From Purpureocillium takamizusanense (Eukaryota; Ascomycota; Sordariomycetes; Hypocreales; Ophiocordycipitaceae), in contig NC_063071.1 of NCBI RefSeq assembly GCF_022605165.1, positions 1,240,001-1,304,000 of the forward strand: a DNA stretch of 64,000 bases, read 5' to 3'. The position numbers and the translations under genes were made by a program. This document shows, one piece after another, positions 46,138 to 56,688 of this stretch. Numbering within the stretch: position 1 is the first letter of the stretch; the number at the start of each line of letters is the position of its first letter. The notes beneath the pieces were generated by a model. That model was given only the letters and a program-made list of their open reading frames with translations, was not told the DNA's origin and did no database searches.

Positions 46138-48129
46138 CTACGCCCCCTGCTTCTTGACGCCCACGACAACCAGGTTCCTCGGGCTTTCCTTGTAGTCGAA
46201 CACGGCCTCGACCCACGCTTGCTCGACGATGTCCGTCTGCTCCATGAGGTACGTCCAGCGGTCGGCGACGATGAGCGCCTCGACGACGGTGGCGCTAAAG
46301 GCCATGAGGCTCCAGATCACGCACAGCTCCTTGCGGCGCGGCAGGTACGCCGCCTCGTAGGCGTCAATCTCCTCGTCGGTGATGCCCGCCATCTTGTCGC
46401 GCATCACGTCCGCGTACTGCTTGTGGTCGCTGCTCGTCGTCAGCTTGTCGATGGCGCCGCGCACGTAGCTCCGCAGCGAGCCGTAGCACGACTTGCGCAG
46501 GGAGCCGATGGTGACGGGGTTGGTGCTGCAGTCGAACGGCCCGCGGGAGCGGTGGCGCGGCTGGGTCGCGGCCGGCGGCGGTGTCCCTCCTTCCTCGTCC
46601 TCCTCGTTCCCGCGCTCCCCGTCCTTGTCCTCGTCCTTGTCCTTTGAGGCTGCTGCAGAGCGAGAAGGGGACTGGCGGTGGTAGATGCGGCTCACGACGC
46701 CGCGATCGAGGAAAATCTTCTGCAGGACGGCGCGGAAAAAGTGCCGCGTGAAAAAGGCCTCGCTGTCGGCGCGGGACCAGTTCTGGGGCGCCTGGCACGC
46801 CATCATGCGGGCGGTGATGTTGAGCCGCACGCCGGCATCGCCGTCCTTGCCGTCGGCATCCTTGCTGCCGGCGCGGGTCGTTGCGAACCGCTCGCTCATG
46901 GGGAAGCCCTGCGGGTCGCGGCGGTCCGACTCGCTGAAGACGCGGCCGTTGAGGGCCTGGAGGGAGGGGCGCAGGTAGGTGTGCTTGTACGTCGGGGGCC
47001 CGAGGCGCTCCGTCATGAGGTTGTAGCAGCAGCCGACGATGGCGACGGCGCGTATCGACGGGTTGAGGACCAGGGAGCGGATGCCAAAGTGCGAGAGGTT
47101 GCCGCACGAGTGGATGGATATGGCCATGAGCCTCAGCTGCTCCTGTCGCCGCCGCCGCTCGCTCTCCGCATCTTGATGCGTTGGTAGTCCGTCTTCGGGG
47201 GAGGAACACCCACAGTCGATTTTGGCGATGACCTCGGCGAGGTCGCCGCTGTCGAGCCGGCCCGACACGTATTGGACCTGGCCCTTGCTCTCGTCGACCG
47301 AGTATGTCCACCCGAGCTGGTCCATGGGCCGGAAATCAAACGCGTCAGCACCGGCGACCTGTTTCACAGCCGCAGCCAGGGCGTCGGGGTCATCCTCCTT
47401 GTCGGCACCACGGACCTCGAGGATCTGGTTCCAGAGCTTCTTGTTGCGCATGACTTTTTGCTTGACGGCCAGGCCGGAAAGGCGGTCGAGGACGCGCGCA
47501 CCGGCGACGTTGTTCTCGCGACCCTCGACGGCGACGACGCGCCTGTTGTATGGTTCACTGGCGAGAGCGCGGCCGAGGTAGTTTTGGCCGCTCCCAAAGT
47601 CGACAAAGTGCGTGATGCCAGCGTCGCGGGCGCCTTCCTCGCCAGTTGTTGTTGTCGAGGAGGACGCTTGGATGTCATCTGACAGGCGAGTGAGGTATGA
47701 CGCGAAGCTGGCGACTTCATGAATCTTCTTGGGCTTCATGCCTACGGAGACGGTCCGCGGGAGGACGGGCAGCTCCGCGGCGGGCGTGTGAAAGCGGCGC
47801 TCCATGGACAGGTCGCGGATGGAGCGTATGTACCGTAACAAGCTCTCTGGCGGCCCGTTTCCATCCTCAAAGTCTAGCGTGTCGAGGTCGTCTCGCATGA
47901 ACAAGTCCAGGAGGCGCATAATGTCCTGCGACAGCAGGAAGCGGTGCCATTCCGGCGGCAGGGCGGCGTGGAAGAGCCCCGGCTCCGAGGTGAAGAAGTC
48001 GAGGATGTGGACGCCGCCGCAGAGGATCTGGAAGATGTCCGTGGTGCGGGCGAAGCGCAGCAGCGTCTCGACGTACTCGTCGGGCGAGGAGAAGTCGCCG
48101 ACAAAGGGCAGGGGGCGCGCTGGCGGCAT
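46138..48129 (-). CDS. METTL25/RRNAD1-like methyltransferase domain protein
   Basis: Single exon, 663 residues. A Rossmann-type SAM-binding motif I is at residues 175-187 (FVDFGSGQNYLGR), followed by VVAVEGRE as motif II. Further on come IHSCGNL (339-345) and the conserved VGCCYNLMTERLGP (365-378). The combination of HSCGNL and GCCYN marks the Methyltransf_32 group with METTL25 and RRNAD1. Substrate is unknown. A Lys/Asp/Glu-rich insert near residues 500-545 looks disordered. The fungal N-terminus (LPFVGDFSSPDEYVETLLRF) is conserved-looking. It is divergent from tlg1, 833 bp apart. Confidence 0.78.
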   Translation of the reverse strand: MPPARPLPFVGDFSSPDEYVETLLRFARTTDIFQILCGGVHILDFFTSEPGLFHAALPPEWHRFLLSQDIMRLLDLFMRDDLDTLDFEDGNGPPESLLRYIRSIRDLSMERRFHTPAAELPVLPRTVSVGMKPKKIHEVASFASYLTRLSDDIQASSSTTTTGEEGARDAGITHFVDFGSGQNYLGRALASEPYNRRVVAVEGRENNVAGARVLDRLSGLAVKQKVMRNKKLWNQILEVRGADKEDDPDALAAAVKQVAGADAFDFRPMDQLGWTYSVDESKGQVQYVSGRLDSGDLAEVIAKIDCGCSSPEDGLPTHQDAESERRRRQEQLRLMAISIHSCGNLSHFGIRSLVLNPSIRAVAIVGCCYNLMTERLGPPTYKHTYLRPSLQALNGRVFSESDRRDPQGFPMSERFATTRAGSKDADGKDGDAGVRLNITARMMACQAPQNWSRADSEAFFTRHFFRAVLQKIFLDRGVVSRIYHRQSPSRSAAASKDKDEDKDGERGNEEDEEGGTPPPAATQPRHRSRGPFDCSTNPVTIGSLRKSCYGSLRSYVRGAIDKLTTSSDHKQYADVMRDKMAGITDEEIDAYEAAYLPRRKELCVIWSLMAFSATVVEALIVADRWTYLMEQTDIVEQAWVEAVFDYKESPRNLVVVGVKKQGA

Positions 48130-48962
48130 GATGGCCAGCCGCGCGCGGAAGGGGGGGCCGCCGGCCTATGTATATATGTACGTACGCTCCTGGACTGAGA
48201 TGATGAGCGGCGGAGTGGAATTGTCTCTAGCCGAGGGATCTTGACGTGAGCAGTTGCGAGACCGGAGCGACGACTTGCTCTGGAGGCACAGATGCTTGGC
48301 TGTGCGCTATGCGGTGAGGGAAAGTTGCAGTGTGGACGTATTCGTACGAAAGTCGGTATGCACGTAATGGTGGGCGGGTGGTATGTAAGTTGTAGTTGCG
48401 CGGGACAAGTTTTATTCACTGAGGCTAAAATTTCGTCGCTCGCAACGCTGTCTGTGGTGGTTCCATGGGTGCCTTGCAGCAGCTCGTCCATGATGAATGG
48501 CTCGCCACCCGGCATAGCATGACACTGCAACAAATTACCCTCTCCATGTCACACTCCAAAAAGCGAACATGAACGGCCTTGACAAGTTGGGAAAAAAATC
48601 TTCGTGAAATTATACATGCGAGGTACACTCAAGTCCCCCGGCGTGGGTTGGGGCTGTGGCATCTCAGGGACGATTCGGATTGCTCCAGTGTCAGGCTATG
48701 AGTTGGTGGAGCACTAATAAGATTCGCCCAGGTGGCCGCTCCAGTGCCTCGCAAGCAGCAACGTCATCCGCCAGCTCATCCCAGCCCAGCGACGCCGCGG
48801 CCACCTGCCCAGGCACCCCACGCACGACATACCAATAGGTAAGGCAGTTACCCGCCACAGCAACACCAACAACGCAGCTTCAACATCACCCTCCCCTCCC
48901 TCGCAGTGGATGCGGCCCTCTCGCGCACCGCAGGCCGGCCTCCCAGCAGCCGCACCGCCAAG
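48130..48962. other. Divergent promoter region of the methyltransferase gene and tlg1
   Basis: 833 bp. A TATATATG sequence near 48170 may serve the minus-strand gene. On the plus strand a possible leader intron (48839-48906, GTAAGG to CGCAG) and a short upstream reading frame (48910-48966) precede tlg1. Confidence 0.5.
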
Positions 48963-48966
48963 ATGA
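48910..48966 (+). other. Upstream ORF of tlg1, stop overlapping the tlg1 start
   Basis: An 18-codon frame begins at 48910. Its TGA (48964-48966) overlaps the tlg1 ATG (48963-48965) as ATGA, a layout that allows termination-reinitiation if the leader contains it. Confidence 0.45.
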
Positions 48967-49829
48967 TGTCCTCCACCAACGACGAGGATCCCTTCCTCCA
49001 GGTCCAACAGTGAGTCCCGTCCCGTCCCTCGTCGTCGTCTCCCCCGTCGTCGCTCGCCTTCGAATCATCATCAACGTCGTGACCACAGCCGATAAATCTA
49101 ACCAACGCGAGTAGAGATGTCCTCGCGCAGCTCTCGTCGACGCGCCCCCTCTTCGCCTCGTACCTCCGCATCCGCTCCCTCTCCACCTCCCCCTCCTCGC
49201 CCGAGCTCGCCTCCGCCCGCGACGACCTCGAGTCCGCCCTCGGCTCCCTCGCCGAGGACCTCGCCGACCTCGTCGCCTCGGTCCAGGCCATCGAGCGCGA
49301 CCCCGTCCAGTTCGGCATCTCCGCCGACGAGGTCCGCCGCCGCAAGCGCCTCGTCCAGGAGGTCGGCGGCGAGATCGAGGACATGCGCGAGGAGCTCAAC
49401 AAGAAGATTGGCGGCGGCAACGCCGGCGGCAACAGCAATAACAACCAATTACCCGATCCCAACTCGTTTGCCATTGCCGACGGCGACGACGACGATGATG
49501 GTGATGGCGGTCATGACGGATACGCCGAGTTCGAGCAGCAGCAGCAGGTCGAGATGATGCGCGAGCAGGACCAGCACCTCGACGGCGTCTTCCAGACCGT
49601 CGGGAACCTGCGCCGCCAGGCCGACGACATGGGCCGCGAGCTCGAGGAGCAGGGCGAGATGCTGGACCTCGTCGACCAGGCCGCCGACCGCGTCGGCGGC
49701 AGGTTACAGACGGGCATGAAGAAGCTGCAGTACGTGATGCGCAAGAACGAGGACCGCTGGAGCAGTTGCTGCATCGCCGTCCTCATCTTTGTGCTGATTC
49801 TGCTCTTGGTCCTGCTCTTGATTCTCTAG
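48963..49829 (+). CDS. tlg1: Tlg1/syntaxin-6-type Qc-SNARE
   Basis: Two exons, 48963-49009 and 49115-49829, joined by a 105-bp intron (GTGAGT donor, CTAAC branch, GTAG acceptor), giving 253 residues (252 from the second Met). The N-terminus (DEDPFLQVQQDVLAQL) and a helical region are followed by an Asn/Gly/Asp-rich linker. A SNARE motif spans about residues 158-220 with a Gln at the zero layer (ELEEQGEMLDLVDQ). A C-terminal membrane anchor (CCIAVLIFVLILLLVLLLIL) has two flanking Cys that could be palmitoylated. Tlg1 mediates endosome-to-Golgi fusion and recycling. The order of domains and the single-pass C-terminal anchor fit the family length. Confidence 0.87.
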
Positions 49830-50221
49830 GCAGGGGGCCAGGCACGGCTCTCTACCCCTCCCCTCCCTGGAGTGTCCCTCTGTTTGGCGCTTCCTCATTG
49901 TTGTCTTGTCGGGTCATGGAAGCGGGCTAGTACATTTTTCACACGGGCGCCTGGAGTTTTAGGAGGAAACCGCCGCCACAATGGTATGGCTTTTGTTGCA
50001 CAAGGCAGCGCCATCTTTCTTGTTTTGTATACATAGAAAGCAGAAGAGACCTAGATAATGCCCCAAGACACGCATGCTCTCTATCGAGCTCCCAACAACG
50101 CCGCGGCTATGCAGTCCCGTCGGTGCCCGCAAGAAAAGGCCCAACTCGCACCAAACACCAATGCCCTGATCCGGCTCTGCTCCCCATATCTGAGCAAATC
50201 CAATTCCCCGCTCATACAAGT
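49830..50221. other. Convergent 3' flanks of tlg1 and gle1
   Basis: 392 bp with no gene; nothing else seen. Confidence 0.6.
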
Positions 50222-51860
50222 CTAAGCCAGAACCAGCCCGCTCTCGGTCTTTAGCACCTCTGCCAGCGCGAGCAATGACCCCGCCGCCGAGGCGTTCTGA
50301 GGCGCTTTCTTGGGGAACTCGACCAGGGCGAGCCGCAGGGCAGCCACAGCGGCGTTGCCGTAAAAGTTGAGAAATCGCTGTTCGTGGCCGTCTATCATGG
50401 ATCGCAGGACGACGTACTGCGTGTTGGACGTCTCGTTGGGCGGTGAGTTGACGATGCCGGCGAAAGCTTTCCAGTAGTGCGTCGGTGGGTACGGATTGGC
50501 CTTGGAGGCCTTGCTGAAGTCGCGAAGCGAAATCGACGCAAAGCCGGCGCCGAGGCCGGCCATCCTGTCGTTGTGGCTCTGTTCCGTGATCCATGAAGGC
50601 CCGTCCTTGCGCCAACCGATGGCCATACGGCCGCGTTCCGTCTTGTCGTTACCCCTGAAGCCGAACAAGACTGGACACACGACCCGGAACTTGGCAATGA
50701 GGATGTCGATCAGAGACTTTCCGCGCCATTGAAAATCCTTGTGCGAGAAGATTTGCGCCGTGAACACGCCGATGGGATCCGCGGCCTTCGGGTTCGGGCC
50801 ACACTCGTTGATGAATTGACTAATGACGCCCTTCGCACAGATGTTGATGAGGTAGATGAAGAGCGCTGGGAGGTTTTCGTCGTTGTATGTGGCGCCTTCG
50901 ACCGGTTCGCGGGGTTCCAGTACGAAGCGGCTGACCTGGATGGGAGGGCTGGGTACTTGCCCCCCAAGGGACTCCCGCAAAATGCCCATGATCTTGCTTG
51001 TCTGCGACAGGTCAGCAAGTGTGCGAGACAAGGGGGTTGTTGAGCGTACGGACCGGTTGAGCATTTGCACCTTTACCCCCTGTCAACTGGCCAATAGCAA
51101 CGCGAATCTCTCTCCGAAACGTTCCCATCTTACCCTTCAACGGCGACCCAGGTACCTTGGATTGGGCTATGAGGTCCTTTCGAAGCTTCTTTAACTCCTG
51201 GTGGATCTGTACATATCGATCTGCCTCGACGTGCGCGGCCGGTCGTGCTTGAGACTGTGGCTGCCGAGAAGCTTGCTGTCCAACGACAGGCTTGGATTGG
51301 GGTGCCGGCGTTGTGTCAGCAGCTTTGGGTGGTGCGGTGGTTGTTGCTGGAGGAGCTCCGAAAGGGTTACCGACAGCGGGCTTAGCTGGGCCGCCGAAGA
51401 TCCCGTTCGGCTGAGCTGCTGCGGGTTGAGGCGTAGCCTTTGCCTGTGCCGGGGTCGCTTCCGCTGGCTTCTTCGCCTCGAGAGATGCTGGCTTCTCCAG
51501 CTGTGATTTCTCAACCTGTTTGGGGGGTTCAGGTGCGGGCGGGGGAGGGGCTGGTTTCGGAATCGTCTTGGCCCGGAGCTCTTGCAGCCTCTTCTCTTCC
51601 GCGGCGACCTCGGCCTCTGCTTTTAGCCTCTCCTGCTCCCGTCTTTCCTGGTCCAGGATGCGCTGGTGCACTTCCTTGAGCTCATGCAGCTCGTAGACAC
51701 GTAGCGCCGCCTCGCGGATCCGGTCGTGCTCCGCCTGCGCGGCCGCCAGGGCATCGCGATGGCTCAGCTCGGTGTTGCGCTCGTCGAATAGAAAGCTGGA
51801 TCGGTTGCCGCGGTCGGGGCTGGAGAATTGGCTCCTCCGTAGGGGCGATGAACGCGTCAT
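50222..51860 (-). CDS. gle1: Gle1 mRNA export factor
   Basis: Two exons, 51860-51054 and 51001-50222, with a 52-bp intron (GTCCGT donor, GTCGCAG acceptor), giving 528 residues. Phase selects this donor among several nearby GTs and yields the conserved joint GKGANAQP-TSKIMGILRESL. The N-terminal half has a charged coiled coil (about residues 35-110) and a Pro/Ala-rich stretch with FG-type pieces (GIFGGP, NPFGAP). The Gle1 C-terminal domain fills residues 270-525 (LFIYLINICAKGVISQF, DPIGVFTAQIFS, LIDILIAKFRVVCPVLFG, HYWKAFAGIVNSPP). With inositol hexakisphosphate, Gle1 activates the helicase Dbp5 at the cytoplasmic face of the nuclear pore. Confidence 0.95.
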
Positions 51861-54800
51861 GATGCAAAGGCGAAGAGAGAGGGGCCGGTGGGCGCGCAGC
51901 TATCGCGCCAACATTTGGTGGCAATCGTCGAGTCGGGGCACCGTGGCCTAGTAGGGGAGTCGCACAGGTGGAGGCACGTAGCGGCGTTGGACAGTGCTAT
52001 CTCCTCGCGAGCCTCGCCGCGGCGGTGTTGTTGCGAGGTCGTGGTGGTGGTGACGATGCGCGGGATTGGGAGTTGCTGAGTACGCTTTTTCCGCGACACG
52101 GGAGTTGCGCGGTACGCAGGTACTCTGGTGGTCGGTTGGTGCCACTGACCTAGCCGCCGTGCCAGCTGGAGAGGTTTGGCGCGGGGCGGAAGTGTGTGTG
52201 GCGTTGTCGGTGCCGCTAAAATAAAGTCCCGGTGGCCTCTGCAGTTTTCACCACAGTATTTCCAGGTTGTCCCTGGTCGGACACTCCCCCGTGCTACTAA
52301 CACAATCATGCAAACAAACATGCATGCATGCGCATGCGTGCGTGCGTGCGAGCATCGCATCCAGACCTGCCTCTCTGTGGTTGGCTTGCCTGGAGCACAT
52401 CATCACGGTCCCCTTGATGGCGGCTGATTGGCGCAGCTGCATGTGGCCCTATTGTATTGTTTGCTCGGGATTCAAGGCCATGGGAGTTCTAGGTGTCCGA
52501 GCAGGGCAATGCTTTCACGAGCGGTAGTTACTTGACGGCAGGTGCAGCTCCTTAGTAACTTCATGTACCTCTTACCCAATCCCATCACATCCACCCTGCA
52601 CCGCGCAGGCGCTTCTCGACAAAGAATGGGCCTTGTAGTCATGTTGCCGCACAACAAGCGCTGTCCAACGAGCGGCGGCGATGACTATGCATGTTCACGC
52701 ACGGGGTGAGAGATGAGCAACGGAGTCGTTGCAGCGGAAGCGAAATAACCATCTCGACCAACACAGTCATCCAACCGCGACATGGCCTCGGGTTCGAGCA
52801 CTTGGCCCAGAGGTTCGGGCACAGATTACCCAGACAGGGGGCAGGGAAATTGACGACGGGTGTTTCGCGCCTTGTGACATGCCCCGGATCCATCACTCTC
52901 GGCATAGCTGTCGTCCGTTGCACATCACTGACCGTCGTGGTCTCTTAGCCTCATACTTCAACGACGCGCAACCCAAACAGCGGGTGGATGAAACGTTTAC
53001 TACTGACCGGGCCGCCGCATCGTGCATGATGTAGACTTCCTAGGGGAGGGATCTTGTATCGCCGAGCTACCTGTCTATTGTTTACCCAGGTACTCGAGCG
53101 CATCGTCGAGCATCGTCGCTTGTACTTGATGCATGCTCGCTTCGTACCTTCGGTACCGACCGAAGTACAGAGTAACGTTAGTACCCTAAATATTGAGATA
53201 TGCATCACCTTGCTACACGAGCACGAGCGAGTGCAGGGATGAGAAAGGCAGGTCACTTGACGGTCACAACGTCGTTCCGACCCATGTAGCGCAAGGTTGT
53301 ATGTAATTCTATGTCGGGTTTGGCGGTGCCGTCGTGGCGGGCGGAAGGGCCCTTGCCTGGCGTGGATCAATCCGGGGTACTTCCATGTGCTCCACCCGGA
53401 AGAGCAGCGAACGCACGCTACGCCGCATGCCGGCTCGGTGGGATGGGCTGTTACAAGAATGCGCCAGGGATTCCTGCAGCTCGGAAGCGAGACGATGTCG
53501 AGCAAGGTAACAAGGACAATGTTGGCATCAAAAGGGATGCTGGGAGGTACTAGGAAGGTCTTGCAGGTACGGATGCGGGCAGTACATGGCTGGATGGACA
53601 CCGTCGCGAGAATGGATTCGGCGCGGCTTGCCTGCCGTGCGTGTCCCAGGCAGGTAAGCCAAGGTACGATGGTAATTACCTTAGGTAGCAACCTCGCGCG
53701 TTCCTGGCTTATTCGTGGACGGAAGTTCGCGGAGGTGTTCCAGTTGCGCCAGAGACGGCGCCTGCAGCTTTGGCGGTTAGCTGGTGGCGGAGGCGTCATG
53801 GTGGCGGCATGAATGGGATAGGCTGCGCACAAACACAAAGTATGTTCGAAATACTAACCTCCTACTAACTGCACAGCAGGTTGCTGCTCAACCTGGGCCT
53901 GCGGAAACGGTCCTCGCATCGACATGGGCAGTAAGGCACCTTGCCTTGCTCAGTGGCCGATATAATATACCCGGTATCACCACAGGTAACAAGAAAGAAG
54001 CTGAAGCATCACCGCCACTCCACCGAGGGGGATGATGGATGAGCCACCAACATGGAATCCCGATCCCGTCCCACCGAGCCGAGCGAGTGCGGAGCCTGCC
54101 CAATCCCCATTTGAGGTCGTCGCGGCTGCTCCCGCAGCGTCTGCGACCGCCGCGCGCTCGTGTTATGCGGTGCGCGGCCAGCTAGTACTGCACGGCAATG
54201 CATATCCGCAAGCAGGGCAGGGCAGGGCACGCCCGCCGCCGCCATCGTCGCCGAGTCGTGCTTCCCATTTGGGGGGTGGGGAACGCCGCTTGATGGCCCT
54301 GCTCAGCTTCTCCTTTGTGCATTGTGCATGCGCGAGAGGACAGCGTCACGATAGGTACTGCAGTACTCCGTACAGTATACTTCGAACCTAGATTCTAGCT
54401 CAAGTGCCAGGCTTTATGCCTCGTGGGTTCTCACTTTTCATCTGTCAATACACAAATTGCACAGTTCCGAGTGCTTCAGCCTATGTAGTAATGCTTTATA
54501 CATTTCCGGATGGGGGCCTCGTAACTGCGGGCCGAAGACGACGAGCACGACGTTGAGCAGTGGCTGGTGGCGTGCAGAGGGCGATGATGTCAATCCATGT
54601 CAGTGCGATGCCAGTCCAGTTGGCCACCTCATCAGCCTTTGGGTCCACTTCAGGCAATTCCACTTTGGCGCACCCCGGCATGGAAGATGCTGCAGGCGAA
54701 ACGCTCCTGGAACCTTAGGTTGTGAGGCATGAGGACCCTGAACAACCGTAAAGGTAGGTGTACCTAGGTACCTTACAGTACGCTGCGGGATTGGAAACCA

Positions 54801-56688
54801 CCCTCCACTGCCCTGTGGCTAGGCATCAGTCTCCACGGAAGCACGCCCGCGCAGCGCGCCCAGCCTTCATCAAGTGATTGGATCCATCAAAGCCGATGCC
54901 GTCATGACCTGCGCCGGGCGGCGGGCGTCCATCCCCCCAGGCGCAGCCTAGTAGGTTGCCTCAATCTCCTTCTCCACGGCAACTACAAAGTAATACTGGG
55001 TGCTGCACTACAGTACCGGGAACAACTCCCAAGGGCACGTACTAAACCAGTAACCTAGCAGCTAGCGGCTCCTAGTAGCACGGGGGAGAAAGGGGGGGGT
55101 TCGCAAATCAATCGTAACCGCAGTGCCCATGCAATGCTAACGTTAATTACCAATGCCTTCCATAGTACTAAGGTACCTAGACGCCGGGTCCCCGAGGTGT
55201 TCCATTGGCGGCGCGGCGCGGGCGGGCGGCCGACACTGCAGCGGCGGCCCAAAACGTGGCTTGCGCCTAAACGCTGCCTTTCCCTCTGGACCCGCGAGGC
55301 GGACGGTGCCCATGTGTCTTTTTTATGGCCTTGGGATGGCGCCCGCCGTGGAGTGTACCACCTGCAGAGCCGCCGCGCGTGCAACTCTTCTCCGTTACGC
55401 AGTCTCCGTCCGCCCGACGCTGGTTACAGCCCAGGCCGCGACCCGAAGGACTGCCGCGATGCGCGCGATGCGGTTGCGTCTGGCGGCCGCACCTGCCACC
55501 GCGTGCTTCGTATAGCGCCTCAGCTACCTGGACTAGCACGATCGCCACCAAGGCAAGGTACCTCTTTGCACACCGTAACTGGGGGTCCCTGCAAGGTTGG
55601 CGTCACCACCACCCGTACTGAACCGCCAGTGCTCAGGCACTGCTCAGCAAAGCGTCTAGACATATAACTACTTTTTACCCCAGCCAGGACAGCAAACGGT
55701 GAATGCCATGGCAGCAGGAGCAAATGCCGCCGGGACTGCCTTGCGTGCCTTGGAACGCTGACAGGCGAATCGACTCGCCCAAAAAACCAATGTCAAAGGG
55801 CCCCACTGTACGCCGCCCGCTCCGGCCAACTGGGACGTTGCCGCCGCCCCCCCCCCCCCTTCCCCCGGGGATTTGACTGCCCTGCCATGACTGCCTGCAC
55901 TGGGCCTCCTTGACACTGCCTGGGGATGGGCTGTACCGATGCCGACATAGAGTCATGGAACCCGAGGAGGCGCGGCGGATGGACATGATGGGCTACCTGC
56001 CCTGCCATGAGTCCTGCCACCCAGCGATTTAGGGTGCGGTGAATAAGGAAGTGGATCACTGATTCGACTTGCTCCCGTCGACACCTCACCCCCCAGCTCG
56101 CTCGCTCGCTCGCTTGGCCGGGGCGCCCCCCCCCCAAGCCCAAACCTAACTAAAGGCCAGCTTCCGTCACGGGCGGGTCCATAATCCGTCCTCGCACCAC
56201 TGCCACTGCCACTACGACCACCACCACCACCACCACACCACATCACCCATACCGCAGTCGCTCTTCTCCTCTTAGGAGCTGCTGGTTCGCCTCCCCATCG
56301 CCCCCTCCATCATCATCCGTCCATCTCCATCCTCATCCCTCATTGCCTTCTCTTCCTGTCCGACATCTGCCAGCCTCTTGCCTTGTTTCGCACACTCCTT
56401 GGTCCGCCCAGAGCTCGCTTGATCCAGACGATTCCACCCTCCTTTTGGCAAAAATCTGTCCCGCCGAGCTCTGGCTTTGCAGCTGTTCCCAGCTTCTCCC
56501 CTCCCAGCCAGCTCCCACCCGAGCCACCTGTCCCCAAAAGGCCAGTCGGCATCGTCGTCGCCACACAGAGCAGCATCGCACATCGACCCCATCGCCGACA
56601 ACGCGACCTCCCCAAATACTCTCGACAGCACCCGACGTGCCGCATCTATCCTATTGCCCTGCCTCTGCGTCCGCCTTGACTGCTCGTC
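51861..56688. other. 4.8-kb divergent region between gle1 and ssd1
   Basis: No supported gene. It contains an ATGC/GCGT repeat at about 52318-52350, TACTCCGTA at 54364, TACCTAGGTACC words at 54748-54783, a poly-C run near 55848-55860, GCTC units near 56096, CCA units near 56218-56235, and a pyrimidine-rich ssd1 leader from about 56260. Confidence 0.6.

Noticed and set aside
52318..52350. ATGC/GCGT run as an attachment site or origin
   Set aside because: It is a short degenerate simple repeat with no partner copy or associated gene.
53297..53812. 171-codon frame in the gle1-ssd1 interval
   Set aside because: No family resemblance, no signal peptide or domain, and it overlaps TACC-type repeat words.
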